From JBNAGF01 sp049801055 (GTDB lineage: Bacteria > Pseudomonadota > Alphaproteobacteria > Rhodobacterales > Rhodobacteraceae), in assembly GCF_049801055.1 (NCBI RefSeq), contig NZ_JBNAGF010000007.1:206017-270016 (forward strand): a stretch of 64,000 bases of DNA, given 5' to 3'. The position numbers and the translations under genes are program-made. Positions within the stretch are counted from its first letter, which is position 1, and the number at the start of each line of letters is the position of its first letter. This document shows, piece by piece, positions 44,252-53,353 of this stretch. The notes under the pieces were generated by a model. The model was not told the DNA's origin. It made no database searches and saw nothing but the letters and a program-made list of their open reading frames with translations.

Positions 44252-44509
44252 ATGACCATCAGAGAAACCATCTACACCCGTTTGCAAGAGGCGTTCGATC
44301 CCCGCGAACTGGACGTCGTGGATGACAGCGAAAGCCATCGGGGACATTCCGGTTATCGGGGCGAGGGCGGAGAAAGCCATTTCAATGTTCGGATTCGGGC
44401 GGATGCCTTTGCCGGACAGACCCGCGTGGCGCGCCACCGCGCTGTCCACAATGCGTTGGGTGATCTGGTTCCGCGCATTCATGCGCTGGCGTTGGATATC
44501 GACGTCTAG
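44252..44509 (+). CDS. BolA family protein
   Basis: An 85-residue BolA-like protein: ETIYTRLQEAFDPRELDVVDDSESHRGH, then the helix-turn FNVRIRADAFAGQTRVARHRAVHNALGDL. BolA proteins bind [2Fe-2S] clusters with monothiol glutaredoxins and affect iron handling and envelope genes. The conserved histidine in the C-terminal RHR...H region is present. The ATG at 44252 is used; an in-frame TTG at 44237 is less likely. Confidence 0.9.
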   Translation: MTIRETIYTRLQEAFDPRELDVVDDSESHRGHSGYRGEGGESHFNVRIRADAFAGQTRVARHRAVHNALGDLVPRIHALALDIDV

Positions 44510-44518
44510 AACGAGGTC

Positions 44519-45043
44519 CTAGCTTTTGTCGGTTTTGTCCTGATCGGGATCATCCGAATCGTCCGATGCGTCGTCGCTCCTGGATCTCCGGCGGAAGGTC
44601 GGCTGCACGTCCTCGGTCTGTTCCGGGTCGTCGGTCTCGTCGGTGCCTTCCGTGGTGTTCTCGGGTTCTTCGAGTTCGGGCGCGTCCTGATCCGAATGTA
44701 TAGGTGGTTCGTCCACGGACTCGGAGATTGGAGCCGGTGCTGCAACAGCCGGCAGTTCGGCCAACGGCTCGGGCAGGTCGATCACCTCGGGCGAGAAATC
44801 CTCGACAGTGTCGATCGCTCGGCGAAAGATCAGCACGTTGCGCCAGTTGGTTGCCGAGCCGGTCAGGCCGGTGCGTTCGTCGCTGGGCAGCAGTTCGGCC
44901 CGTTGATACTCCCACCCTTCGGCGCCCATCTTGTTGAGAAGGTTTTCAATCGACAGTGAAAACCGCGCTTCGGGCGTTTTGACCTTTCTGGCCTTGGTCC
45001 CTTTCTGTGGGGCAGGAACAACTTTGTATTCGTATCGGGGCAT
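44519..45043 (-). CDS. DUF4177-like protein with long acidic tail
   Basis: A 174-residue protein. The N-terminal ~85 residues (YEYKVVPAP, LLNKMGAEGWEYQRAELLP, NVLIFRR) resemble a DUF4177 domain. The rest is low complexity, rich in D, E, P and T, ending in alternating Asp/Ser/Arg stretches, probably disordered. A GGAG site precedes the ATG at 45043. Function unknown. It faces bolA convergently with a 9-bp gap and lies downstream of the gatB terminator. Confidence 0.65.
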   Translation of the reverse strand: MPRYEYKVVPAPQKGTKARKVKTPEARFSLSIENLLNKMGAEGWEYQRAELLPSDERTGLTGSATNWRNVLIFRRAIDTVEDFSPEVIDLPEPLAELPAVAAPAPISESVDEPPIHSDQDAPELEEPENTTEGTDETDDPEQTEDVQPTFRRRSRSDDASDDSDDPDQDKTDKS

Positions 45044-45091
45044 CAGCGGTCTCCGGTTGCCCCTGTGGTGTAACAAAGGCCGTTGAAACGG

Positions 45092-45117
45092 AAAAGGCCC
45101 CGCATCATTGCGGGGCC
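45092..45117 (-). terminator. Rho-independent terminator after gatB
   Basis: On the minus strand a perfect 9-bp G+C-rich stem (45109-45117 with 45096-45104), a 4-nt loop and TTTT (45095-45092). It lies 21 bp past the gatB stop. Confidence 0.9.
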
Positions 45118-45137
45118 ATAATCGGGTGTGCTTGGGG

Positions 45138-46658
45138 TCAGAGGCCCAGCTTGGCCGAAACGATCTGGTTCACGGCTTTCGGGTTGGCCTTGCCGCCCGT
45201 GGCTTTCATGACCTGACCAACGAACCAGCCGGCCAGCTTCGGGTTCACCTTGGCCTTTTCGACCTGAGCCGGGTTGTCGGCAATGATTTGATCAACCGCC
45301 GCTTCGATTGCACCGGTGTCGGTGACCTGTTTCATTCCACGTGCTTCGACGATCTCGCTTGGGTCGCCGCCTTCGGTGTACACGATTTCGAACAGGTCCT
45401 TGGCGATCTTGCCCGAAATGTCCCCTTTGGCAATCAGGTCGATGATGCCACCGAGCTGATCAGGTGAGACCGGCGATTCGGTGATATCGTGATCTTCCTT
45501 TTTCAGCCTACCAAAAAGCTCGTTAATCACCCAGTTGGCCGTGATCTTGCCATCGCGGCCGGAACCGCCATTGACCACAGTCTCGAAGTAACCCGCCGCT
45601 TCCACCTCGGCGGTCAACACCGACGCGTCATAGTCGGTCAGCCCGAAATCGCCAATAAAACGCGCTTTCTTTTCATCCGGGAGTTCCGGAAGGCGGGCGG
45701 CGATATCATCGACCCATGCCTGTTCGATCTCGAGCGGCAGCAGGTCCGGATCCGGGAAGTAACGGTAGTCATGCGCCTCTTCCTTGGATCGCATCGACCG
45801 GGTCTCGCCCTTGTCCGGATCGTAGAGCCGTGTTTCTTGTTCGACTTCTCCCCCGGCTTCGACAATCGCAATCTGGCGTCGCGCCTCGACCTCGATCGCC
45901 TGCTGAATGAACCGCATCGAGTTCATGTTCTTGATTTCACAGCGGGTTCCGAGATGTGAGAAATCCTGGGTTTCCATATACTTCTCATAGGCGCCCGGCT
46001 GACAGATCGACACGTTTACGTCGGCGCGCAAGTTGCCGTTCTGCATGTTGCCGTCACATGTGCCCAGATAACGCATGATCTGGCGAATTTTGGCGATGTA
46101 TGCAGCGGCTTCTTCCGGGCCGCGTATATCGGGGCGACTGACGATTTCCATCAGACAAACGCCGGTGCGGTTCAGGTCCACAAAGGACATGTTCGGATCC
46201 ATGTCATGGATCGACTTGCCAGCGTCCTGCTCCATGTGGATGCGTTCGATGCGCACCCTGCGCGCAGTGCCATCACCCATTTCAACCAACACTTCACCTT
46301 CGCCCACAATCGGGTGGTAAAGCTGCGAAATCTGGTAGCCCTGTGGCAGGTCGGGATAGAAGTAGTTCTTGCGGTCAAAAGCTGACTTCAGATTGATCTC
46401 GGCTTTCAGGCCCAGTCCGGTGCGTACGGCTTGTTCTACGCAGAACTCATTGATCACCGGCAGCATGCCCGGCATCGCGGCGTCCACGAAAGCAACGTTC
46501 GAGTTGGGTTCGGCCCCGAACCGGGTCGAAGCTCCGGAAAACAGCTTCGCATTCGATGAAACCTGCGCGTGCACTTCCATACCAATCACCAATTCCCAGT
46601 CGTGCTTGGCACCGGCAATTGTCTTGGGTGTGGGCGTTTCGAAAGTCAGGTCCAGCAT
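45138..46658 (-). CDS. gatB: Asp-tRNA(Asn)/Glu-tRNA(Gln) amidotransferase subunit B
   Basis: A 506-residue subunit of the GatCAB amidotransferase, the kinase/transamidase that converts Glu-tRNA(Gln) and Asp-tRNA(Asn) in bacteria lacking the direct synthetases. The N-terminal WELVIGMEVHAQVSSNAKLFSGAS, FYPDLPQGYQISQ, DLNRTGVCLMEIVSRPD and RCEIKNMNSMRF blocks are hallmark, and the C-terminal YqeY-like tail (PEQVEKAKVNPKLAGWFVGQVMKATGGKANPK) binds tRNA. gatA and gatC are not in the window. Start at 46658 matches the family N-terminus (MLDLTFETP). Confidence 0.96.
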   Translation of the reverse strand: MLDLTFETPTPKTIAGAKHDWELVIGMEVHAQVSSNAKLFSGASTRFGAEPNSNVAFVDAAMPGMLPVINEFCVEQAVRTGLGLKAEINLKSAFDRKNYFYPDLPQGYQISQLYHPIVGEGEVLVEMGDGTARRVRIERIHMEQDAGKSIHDMDPNMSFVDLNRTGVCLMEIVSRPDIRGPEEAAAYIAKIRQIMRYLGTCDGNMQNGNLRADVNVSICQPGAYEKYMETQDFSHLGTRCEIKNMNSMRFIQQAIEVEARRQIAIVEAGGEVEQETRLYDPDKGETRSMRSKEEAHDYRYFPDPDLLPLEIEQAWVDDIAARLPELPDEKKARFIGDFGLTDYDASVLTAEVEAAGYFETVVNGGSGRDGKITANWVINELFGRLKKEDHDITESPVSPDQLGGIIDLIAKGDISGKIAKDLFEIVYTEGGDPSEIVEARGMKQVTDTGAIEAAVDQIIADNPAQVEKAKVNPKLAGWFVGQVMKATGGKANPKAVNQIVSAKLGL

Positions 46659-46823
46659 CTTGTGCGCCTCTTGTTCCGCGGGTCGTTCGGCCCGCGTTCT
46701 AGGCCACTGCCGCAGGCGGGGCAAGAGCAAGCAGGTAACGTCACCGCGCTGGACAAGACATGTTTAAGATAATGCCGATGCGTCGCGCATCCGCACGGGA
46801 GGGCGAATTACCAGTTTTCCTGG

Positions 46824-48104
46824 CTACCCGATCGCCTCGACCTGCGGTCCGTTGGCGGTGAACGTCACCCGGCGGCCCCGGGTGATCTCGTCATGGAAGA
46901 GATCGGCAATAACCTGCAGGGCGTCGGCGCGACCTCGCGCAGCGAAGCGGCTGGGTGACGTGATGCGGGTGTTGTTGTCGAACCCGTCAGCGGCATGTGC
47001 CCAGATCATGGGGTGCAACTCGGTCAGGTGATCGCGGATCAGCCAGTCCGCGCATTCGGCGATCTGCATCCGCGGCAGGTCGGCATCCTGGCTCATTCCC
47101 AGCCCGTTGCGCAGAGCAACGGCGCAATAGGCGGCCAGAAGGTTGATCATCTCCTGTTCCGGGCGTCGTTTGGCAATGTCCTTCAAGCCATCCACGAAAA
47201 AGTCTACGTCGATCCGTGCACAGGCGTCCTCGTCCATGGCAATGGCGTCGAAACAAACCCAAGTGTAGGCGCCATTGCCCCAGATATCCTGTGTGCGCGC
47301 GGCAGTTCGGCGAGCTTCCAGCTCGAGGTCCTGATAGCTGCCAAACCAGCGCGGCAACATATGGTTGCCAAAGGCGCGCATATGCCGATGGTTATGTGGA
47401 TCAAGGTCGATGAGCCGTTCATAGTCATTTGCGATGCGGTGCGCGGGATCGGACCGAGAGGTCAGCAAAGCACAACAAGCGGCGCCGACAAGCGGGCTGT
47501 CCATCTCGTCACCGCTATAGGGGGCGAGTAGGGCCTTGGCGCGATCAAAATGGGCAGCGCAACGGCCGCGATTGAACTTCGGAACGATTGTATCCCAACC
47601 AGTCCCGCGCCAGGCCCAGGCAATATCAATATGCGCAAGCGCAACGATGAGCGAGATATAGGCATCGCCACGATACTCCGCTCTTACGGCTTCCAACCCC
47701 ATGATTCCATCGATCAACGGGGCATCTTTGGATGGGCGCCCGTCGATCAGGGCGTGCTCTACAGCGTGGACCACATCTGCGCGTGCGCCATAGGCCAGCA
47801 ACTCCGCCACCGGCATCCCGCCCGGTGTCTTGCTGCGGGCAATATCAGCAGCCCGGATCTCGTCGGCCAGTTCTCTCCATCGGTCTTGCCTGGCCAGGAA
47901 CTGCCCGCGATCCTGGTGAGTCCGGCAGATCCGGTCGTCCTTGGTGAATTCAACTATTGGGATGCTCAGGTGATCTTCGGGCCTGGGTCGCGACGGATCC
48001 GGCGCGGGCGCTGGCAGAGCAAGTTGCACGGCCGGTGCCGGCAAACTGAGCAACGGCAGGCGCGCAATAATCTGGGCCAGAGCGTGACGGGCGCGATGGA
48101 GCAT
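46824..48104 (-). CDS. Protein of unknown function
   Basis: A 426-residue, probably soluble protein that I do not recognise. The N-terminal 45 residues are proline- and alanine-rich; the remainder is mostly helical in character, with histidine- and tryptophan-containing stretches (DLDPHNHRHMRAFGNHMLPRWFG; GNGAYTWVCFDAI; ELHPMIWAHAADGF). No signal peptide, membrane segment or repeat is clear. No strong ribosome site precedes the ATG at 48104. It lies on the same strand as gatB, 165 bp upstream of it, and downstream of a small membrane protein gene. Confidence 0.7.
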   Translation of the reverse strand: MLHRARHALAQIIARLPLLSLPAPAVQLALPAPAPDPSRPRPEDHLSIPIVEFTKDDRICRTHQDRGQFLARQDRWRELADEIRAADIARSKTPGGMPVAELLAYGARADVVHAVEHALIDGRPSKDAPLIDGIMGLEAVRAEYRGDAYISLIVALAHIDIAWAWRGTGWDTIVPKFNRGRCAAHFDRAKALLAPYSGDEMDSPLVGAACCALLTSRSDPAHRIANDYERLIDLDPHNHRHMRAFGNHMLPRWFGSYQDLELEARRTAARTQDIWGNGAYTWVCFDAIAMDEDACARIDVDFFVDGLKDIAKRRPEQEMINLLAAYCAVALRNGLGMSQDADLPRMQIAECADWLIRDHLTELHPMIWAHAADGFDNNTRITSPSRFAARGRADALQVIADLFHDEITRGRRVTFTANGPQVEAIG

Positions 48105-48243
48105 GGGTGCGGCTCGATGATTTGTTGTTATTCGATAGAGAAACTGCCGGATCTTTTGGGCGCAATCATGGCGTTGCTAAGGAGTTTCAGGACGCCAATT
48201 GGGATTTTTGCGTGACACCGATGCTGATCGGTCTGACTTTGGT

Positions 48244-48672
48244 TCAGAATACAAGGAAATGATGCCGCTCCGTTCGCACTGCTTGGGCATTCAGCTCGGT
48301 CTCGAAACGGCGATGGGGTGGCAGAGCCGGGTCGGGGATCCGTATTTTGTGCCCCGAAGCCAGAAAGATGGTTGCCCGAACCGAGAGATCCCAACGTGTG
48401 TCCAACCGAACGTGATCGATCCCGCTCAACGCAATCTGATCGCTGCGCGGCCCGGTCCAGCTTAGCATGGTGTCGTTCAATTCCAGCCGCCAGACAGGGT
48501 TTGATACAAAATCCCACAGTGCGGGGAGCCCCGGCAGTGCCAGAAAGACCAGTATCCAATCTGCCGCCTGCAACGTGAGCCGCAGCACGACCAGCCCTCC
48601 ATAGTAAACTGCGATCAGAGTTGCAGCCCGGGCGGAACGACCCTGACGGACATGATGAAAGGGTACGGTCAA
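48244..48672 (-). CDS. Small membrane protein of unknown function
   Basis: A 142-residue protein with one or two hydrophobic segments in the first third (TLIAVYYGGLVVLRLTL; WILVFLALPGLPALWDFV) and a soluble C-terminal domain of beta character (WRLELNDTMLSW, VRLDTRWDLSVRATIFLASGHKIRIPD), somewhat like bacterial PH-type domains. Start is TTG at 48672 (TVPFHHVRQG), since no in-frame ATG gives the N-terminal helix. It follows pepN's end on the same strand by 48 bp. Confidence 0.6.
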   Translation of the reverse strand: MTVPFHHVRQGRSARAATLIAVYYGGLVVLRLTLQAADWILVFLALPGLPALWDFVSNPVWRLELNDTMLSWTGPRSDQIALSGIDHVRLDTRWDLSVRATIFLASGHKIRIPDPALPPHRRFETELNAQAVRTERHHFLVF

Positions 48673-48720
48673 CTTACGCCAGCCCGAACGCCATGCGTTG
48701 TGTGAGCTGTTCGTCCCCGA

Positions 48721-51273
48721 TCAGGCATTTCGAATACGAGTGATCATTTCGGTTGTGTCACGGCTGAGATCGGGTGTTGCCGCAATCCGGTCAAGCTGTT
48801 CGGAAATCAATGCCTGCCGGTCGGCGTCATAGCGCCTCCAGCTCTGGAATGGTGTGCACATGCGCGCGGTTGTCTGGGGGTTCAGCGGGTCTAGCGCAAT
48901 CAGATGATCGGCAAGCAGTTGATATCCAGCCCCGCTGGAATGATGGAACCCGGCATGGTTCATTGCCAGGGCTCCCATTACAGCACGGAACCGGTTTGGG
49001 TTCTTCATGTCAAATAGCGGGTGGCGGGTCAGCTTTTCGGCTTTGGCTGCTGCTTTTGCGGGCGCTGCACATGCGATTTGCAGGGCAAACCATTTGTCCA
49101 TGACCAGCCTGTCTTCTTGCCACTGCTCAAAGAATGCCTGGGTCTGTGCGATCCCGCGATCAATTGTGAGCAGACATGTAAGTGCCGCGTTCTGCTGGGT
49201 CATGTTGTCCGCGTCTTCGTACTGGCGCCGCGCCTGATCTCCGCCATCGAGACGAGACAACAGAGAAAGAATCCGGAAATTCAGGGCCCGCTTGCCGGAT
49301 CCAACGGCATCGGGTTGATACTGACCTTCGATTGTGGTGTCGGCATAAAGACGCGGCAAGCTGTCCGACAGCGTCTGAGCCAGTGTCTGGGCGAAGGTTT
49401 CCGCAGCTTCATGAATCGCTTGCGGGTCCGGAATGACGCTGCGGTCATGCAGGGTCTGTGCCAGATCCGACTGGCTGGGCGGTTGGAGCACAAGTGCACG
49501 AAAGGCCGGATCCTGTGTGTCATCACGCACAAGCTTTTGGAGGGCATCGAGGTAATCCGCATCCGGCGCCGCGCCCGTTGTGATCATTGCCAGCCGGGTT
49601 TCCTTGGCCAAAGCGTTGCCGGCTTCCCACCGGTTGAACGGATCCGTGTCATGCGCCAGCAGGAAGGCGCGTTCCGCATTGTCGCTGTCGCGCTCCAGGA
49701 TTACCGGGGCGGAAAACTCCCGAAGAATCGAAGGCACCGGCCGCGCCGACAACCCTTCGAAGCGGAAGGACTGGGTGGTCTCTGTCATCTCAAGCAGCGT
49801 GGTTTCCTGCACTTCGTCGCCATTTGGCCCAAGAAGGCCGACAGCGATCGGCAGCACCTGTGGCTTGGGATCAGGGGTGTTGGCGCTGGGGGGAGTCATT
49901 TGGCGGAAGGTCAGTGTATAGGTGCCGTGCGACCAGGCTTCGTACACGTTTAGCCGGGGCGTTCCGGCCTGCTCGTACCAGCGCTTGAACTGTGAGAGGT
50001 CACGGCCGGTCGCCTGTTCGAAAACCTTTAGCCAGTCTTCGATCGTGCACGCTTGCCCGTCATGGCGCTCGAAATAGAGATCCAGAGCCTTGGAGTATCC
50101 TTCGGACCCCACCAACCGCTTCAACATGCCAATCAGTTCTGCGCCTTTTTCGTAGACCGTGGCCGTGTAGAAATTGTTGATCTCCTGAAAACTGTCGGGG
50201 CGCACCGGATGCGCCAGCGGGCCATTGTCTTCTGGAAATTGGCGCGCGCGCAGGTCGATCACGTCCGAAATCCGCTTGACCGGCGCCGACCGCATATCTG
50301 CAGTGAACTCGGCATCGCGGAACACGGTCAGCCCTTCCTTCAGGCACAGTTGAAACCAGTCGCGGCAGGTGATCCTGTTGCCGGTCCAATTGTGAAAATA
50401 CTCGTGCGCAATGATTGCTTCGATACGTTCGAAATTCGCGTCTGTCGAGGTTTCGGGACTAGCGAGCACGCAAGAGGAATTGAAGATGTTCAATCCCTTG
50501 TTCTCCATCGCGCCCATATTGAAATCGTCCACGGCGACAATGTTGAAGATGTCGAGATCATATTCGCGGCCATAGACTTCTTCATCCCATGACATCGATT
50601 TCTTGAGCGCGTCCATTCCGAAGCCGCATTTCCCCTCGTCGCCGGGTCGCACCCAGATGTTGAGGTCCACCTCTTTTCCCGATCTGGTGGTGAACCGGTC
50701 AGGGTGGTTCACAAGATCACCTGCCACCAAGGCAAAAAGATAAGCCGGTTTTGGCCAGGGGTCGTGCCAGATAGCGTAGCCGTCGCCTTGCTCGGTCGGG
50801 TTTCCGTTCGACAGCAAAACGGGTTGGGGGCCGTTGATCCGAACCGTGAAGGTGGACATTACGTCCGGTCGGTCCGGATAATAGGTTATCTTGCGAAAAC
50901 CTTCTGCCTCGCATTGTGTGCAATACATGCTGTTCGACATGTAGAGACCTTCGAGTGCGGTGTTATTGGCCGGGTCGATTTCCACTTCGGCTTCCCACAC
51001 AAACGGAGTTGGCGGTACATCGCAGATCAAGCCACCGTCCACCATTTCAGGAGAAACAGGTTCCCCATCGATCGCGGCCCGGATCAGGTCGAGATTTTCT
51101 CCGTGCAAAAAGAAACGCTGTTCGCTTGCTTCGGGATTGGGTCGGAACTCGATACGCGATTTGACCCGCGTTGCGTTGGGCGCAAGGTCAAAGGTCAAGT
51201 CGACACTGTCCACGAAATAGCCAAACGGGCTGTAGTCCTTGAGGTAGATTGTCGTGGGGGCAGGGTCGCGCAT
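48721..51273 (-). CDS. pepN: Aminopeptidase N (M1 family)
   Basis: An 850-residue zinc aminopeptidase, slightly shorter than the E. coli enzyme (870 aa). The exopeptidase motif GAMEN (NMGAMENKGLN) near residue 255 and the zinc motif HEYFH at 290-294 with the third ligand Glu (KEG) about 18 residues later are intact. The N-terminal YLKDYSPFGYFVDSVDLTFDL and the DUF3458-type C-terminal parts are present. GAGG precedes the start; ATG codons at 51276 and 51273 are adjacent and the latter has the better spacing. A longer frame to 51438 is not family-like. Confidence 0.95.
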   Translation of the reverse strand: MRDPAPTTIYLKDYSPFGYFVDSVDLTFDLAPNATRVKSRIEFRPNPEASEQRFFLHGENLDLIRAAIDGEPVSPEMVDGGLICDVPPTPFVWEAEVEIDPANNTALEGLYMSNSMYCTQCEAEGFRKITYYPDRPDVMSTFTVRINGPQPVLLSNGNPTEQGDGYAIWHDPWPKPAYLFALVAGDLVNHPDRFTTRSGKEVDLNIWVRPGDEGKCGFGMDALKKSMSWDEEVYGREYDLDIFNIVAVDDFNMGAMENKGLNIFNSSCVLASPETSTDANFERIEAIIAHEYFHNWTGNRITCRDWFQLCLKEGLTVFRDAEFTADMRSAPVKRISDVIDLRARQFPEDNGPLAHPVRPDSFQEINNFYTATVYEKGAELIGMLKRLVGSEGYSKALDLYFERHDGQACTIEDWLKVFEQATGRDLSQFKRWYEQAGTPRLNVYEAWSHGTYTLTFRQMTPPSANTPDPKPQVLPIAVGLLGPNGDEVQETTLLEMTETTQSFRFEGLSARPVPSILREFSAPVILERDSDNAERAFLLAHDTDPFNRWEAGNALAKETRLAMITTGAAPDADYLDALQKLVRDDTQDPAFRALVLQPPSQSDLAQTLHDRSVIPDPQAIHEAAETFAQTLAQTLSDSLPRLYADTTIEGQYQPDAVGSGKRALNFRILSLLSRLDGGDQARRQYEDADNMTQQNAALTCLLTIDRGIAQTQAFFEQWQEDRLVMDKWFALQIACAAPAKAAAKAEKLTRHPLFDMKNPNRFRAVMGALAMNHAGFHHSSGAGYQLLADHLIALDPLNPQTTARMCTPFQSWRRYDADRQALISEQLDRIAATPDLSRDTTEMITRIRNA

Positions 51274-51943
51274 CATGGGGCCTCGTCTGGTTTTGTCTCG
51301 CGGCGACGTTAGAAACTTCGCAGACCCGCCGCAAGCAGAGCAGTGAGGCGGACTCCGGATAAGATGTTCGGCACAACGATCACGCGTGTGATGTATCGGT
51401 TTGACCATCAATTCGGTGAGAAAACGGGCGATCCGCACGTTTGATCCGAAGAAGGTGTTTCGCGTACTTGTGGTGTAATCGGGATCATTCAGACCGGAAA
51501 TCCATATTATTCTTCCTGTAGTTTCAAGAATGAAAAACAGCGAACTCGGCGCCTTGATCTTTGCGTGGGGTAGGCCGCAAGTTCGACTGCTTTGCGAGCC
51601 GGAAATTGGACGGACTTCGGGGGTTTCTGATTGTTAATGAATTGAAAGAAAACAGAAAAGCTGGGCCTCACTGGTCCGAGGAACAGTGCTGAAACAAGCT
51701 AAAGCACCCTCTCTATAACCGAAGTTGCCCGTCACCGGTGTCTGCACTCTACCGACTGGAAAGGACAGGATCTCACACCGGTTTCTACCGGTTTGGCGCA
51801 AGATGCGGTAAGAGCAGTGGCTCGTGTTCAGGCGGTCCGATGCAGTTGAACGCTACGTCACTTATGGTGCACATGGAGGCAGCGAGGGGCCGATCCTCTC
51901 GTGTAGCCCCGGCGAAACCGGGGGCAGATGAAAGGGAACCGGA
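51274..51943. other. 670-bp divergent intergenic region between pepN and the GlcG-like gene
   Basis: I see no convincing gene here. It holds the promoters of two divergent genes. Recognisable features are a tandem repeat ACCGGTTTCT/ACCGGTTTGG (51777-51796), an AT-rich patch (51628-51660) and a small hairpin CCCCGG-CGAAA-CCGGGG (51907-51923) 20 bp before the GlcG-like start. No terminator or RNA gene was recognised. Confidence 0.5.
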
Positions 51944-52369
51944 ATGGCACTGTCACTCAGACGCGCACGCACAATCATTCGCAAAACGTTGGAAAAAGGT
52001 CGAGAGATGGACCTGAAACCACTGTCCGTCGTGGTGTTGGATGCAGGTGGCCACGTGATTGCCTTCGAACGCGAGGACGGCGCAGCGCCCGGACGGTTCG
52101 CGATTGCCCACGGTAAGGCTTATGGCTCGGTCATGCTGGGAATGGCTGGCACCGCACAGATGGCGCGGGCCGAGCAGCAGGCCTATTTCATGTCCGCGAT
52201 GAACGGCGTTTTTGGAGGGCAGGTGGTACCGGTTCCCGGTGGGATCCTGCTGCGCGACCGCAAAGGTGCCGTGATCGGCGCGGTCGGTGTAACCGGTGAT
52301 ACATCTGACAATGATGCCGTGGCGGCGATGTCGGGTGTCGAGGCCACCGGACTGAACGGAGAAGCGTAG
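51944..52369 (+). CDS. GlcG/HbpS family heme-binding-like protein
   Basis: A 141-residue single-domain protein of the GlcG/HbpS (DUF336) family: LSLRRARTIIRKTLEKG, PLSVVVLDAGGHVIAFEREDGA, then GKAYGSVMLGM, and the C-terminal PGGILLRDRKGAVIGAVGVTGDTSDNDA are typical. Members bind heme or cobalamin, or are linked to glycolate and diol use; the function here is unclear. AAGGGAACCGGA precedes the ATG. It is followed after 130 bp by a glutamine-amidotransferase-like hydrolase on the same strand. Confidence 0.85.
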   Translation: MALSLRRARTIIRKTLEKGREMDLKPLSVVVLDAGGHVIAFEREDGAAPGRFAIAHGKAYGSVMLGMAGTAQMARAEQQAYFMSAMNGVFGGQVVPVPGGILLRDRKGAVIGAVGVTGDTSDNDAVAAMSGVEATGLNGEA

Positions 52370-52499
52370 CTTTGCCAGCCACAGGCCGCTTGGCCTGTGC
52401 ATTTCTGAACAACCGGATGCGCCCTGATTGAGCCTGCCGCCCGTTGCCGCTCTGGCATGCGGGCAGTAATCTGCCCGAAATCATCTTTCCGGGGTAAAC

Positions 52500-53279
52500 A
52501 TGGCGCGTCCTATCGTCGGCATTATCGGCAATTCTTACCTGCTTAACGATCAGTACCCGACCCATGCTGGCGGGACGATGAACTCGGATGCGGTGGCCAA
52601 TGTGTCAGGCTGCCTGCCGCTGCTTATCCCTGCCGACCCGCGATATGTCAGTGTCGAGGAGCTACTGGACACCTGTGACGGGTTTCTGTTGACGGGCGGG
52701 CGGCCAAATGTGCATCCGGCCGAGTATGGTGAGGCCGAAACCGAGGCCCATGGAGAGTTTGACCGGGCCCGGGATGCGATTACGCTACCGCTGGTTAGAT
52801 CCTGCGTGGAGCGAGGGCAGCCATTCCTTGGAATTTGCAGAGGTTTCCAAGAGGTCAATGTCGCAATGGGCGGCACACTGTATCCCGAAATTCGGGACCT
52901 GCCGGGGCGGATGAACCATCGGATGCCCCCTGATGGCACCTTGGAAGAAAAGTTCGCTTTGCGGCATTGCGTGCGTTTTGATGACGGCGGAGAGTTCCAC
53001 AGGCTTTTTGGTGCAAGCGAGGTGATGACAAACACCTTGCATGGTCAGGGTATCAAGTCAGCCGGTGCCCGTATCGTTATCGAAGGGCATGCGCCGGACG
53101 GCACGCCCGAGGCCATTCGGGTGGCCGACGCAGTGGGCTTCACACTTGCGGTGCAATGGCACCCGGAATGGGATGCAGCTAACGATCCCGTTTCGCGCCC
53201 ATTGTTCGAAGCGTTCGGGGCCGCCGTCAAGGATTGGGCCGGACGCAAAACTGATCCGGTGCTGCGGTCAGTGATTTAA
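52500..53279 (+). CDS. Class I glutamine amidotransferase-like hydrolase (peptidase C26, PuuD-like)
   Basis: A 259-residue gamma-glutamyl hydrolase-like protein. The nucleophile is C113 in FLGICRGFQEVN, and the catalytic His-x-Glu is in QWHPEWD near residue 218. The DGFLLTGGRPNVHPAEYG and NTLHGQGIKSAG segments are characteristic of PuuD-type enzymes that cleave gamma-glutamyl-GABA in putrescine catabolism. No other puu gene is nearby, so the substrate is uncertain. AAGGGG-type sequence is weak (ccggggtaaac) before the ATG. Confidence 0.87.
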   Translation: MARPIVGIIGNSYLLNDQYPTHAGGTMNSDAVANVSGCLPLLIPADPRYVSVEELLDTCDGFLLTGGRPNVHPAEYGEAETEAHGEFDRARDAITLPLVRSCVERGQPFLGICRGFQEVNVAMGGTLYPEIRDLPGRMNHRMPPDGTLEEKFALRHCVRFDDGGEFHRLFGASEVMTNTLHGQGIKSAGARIVIEGHAPDGTPEAIRVADAVGFTLAVQWHPEWDAANDPVSRPLFEAFGAAVKDWAGRKTDPVLRSVI

Positions 53280-53353
53280 CGCCTGCAAAGCGATCGGGGG
53301 AATTGACCTTGGTTTTTTGCAATATTGGCGGTGCTGCGCCCCCAGTTTAGGAG

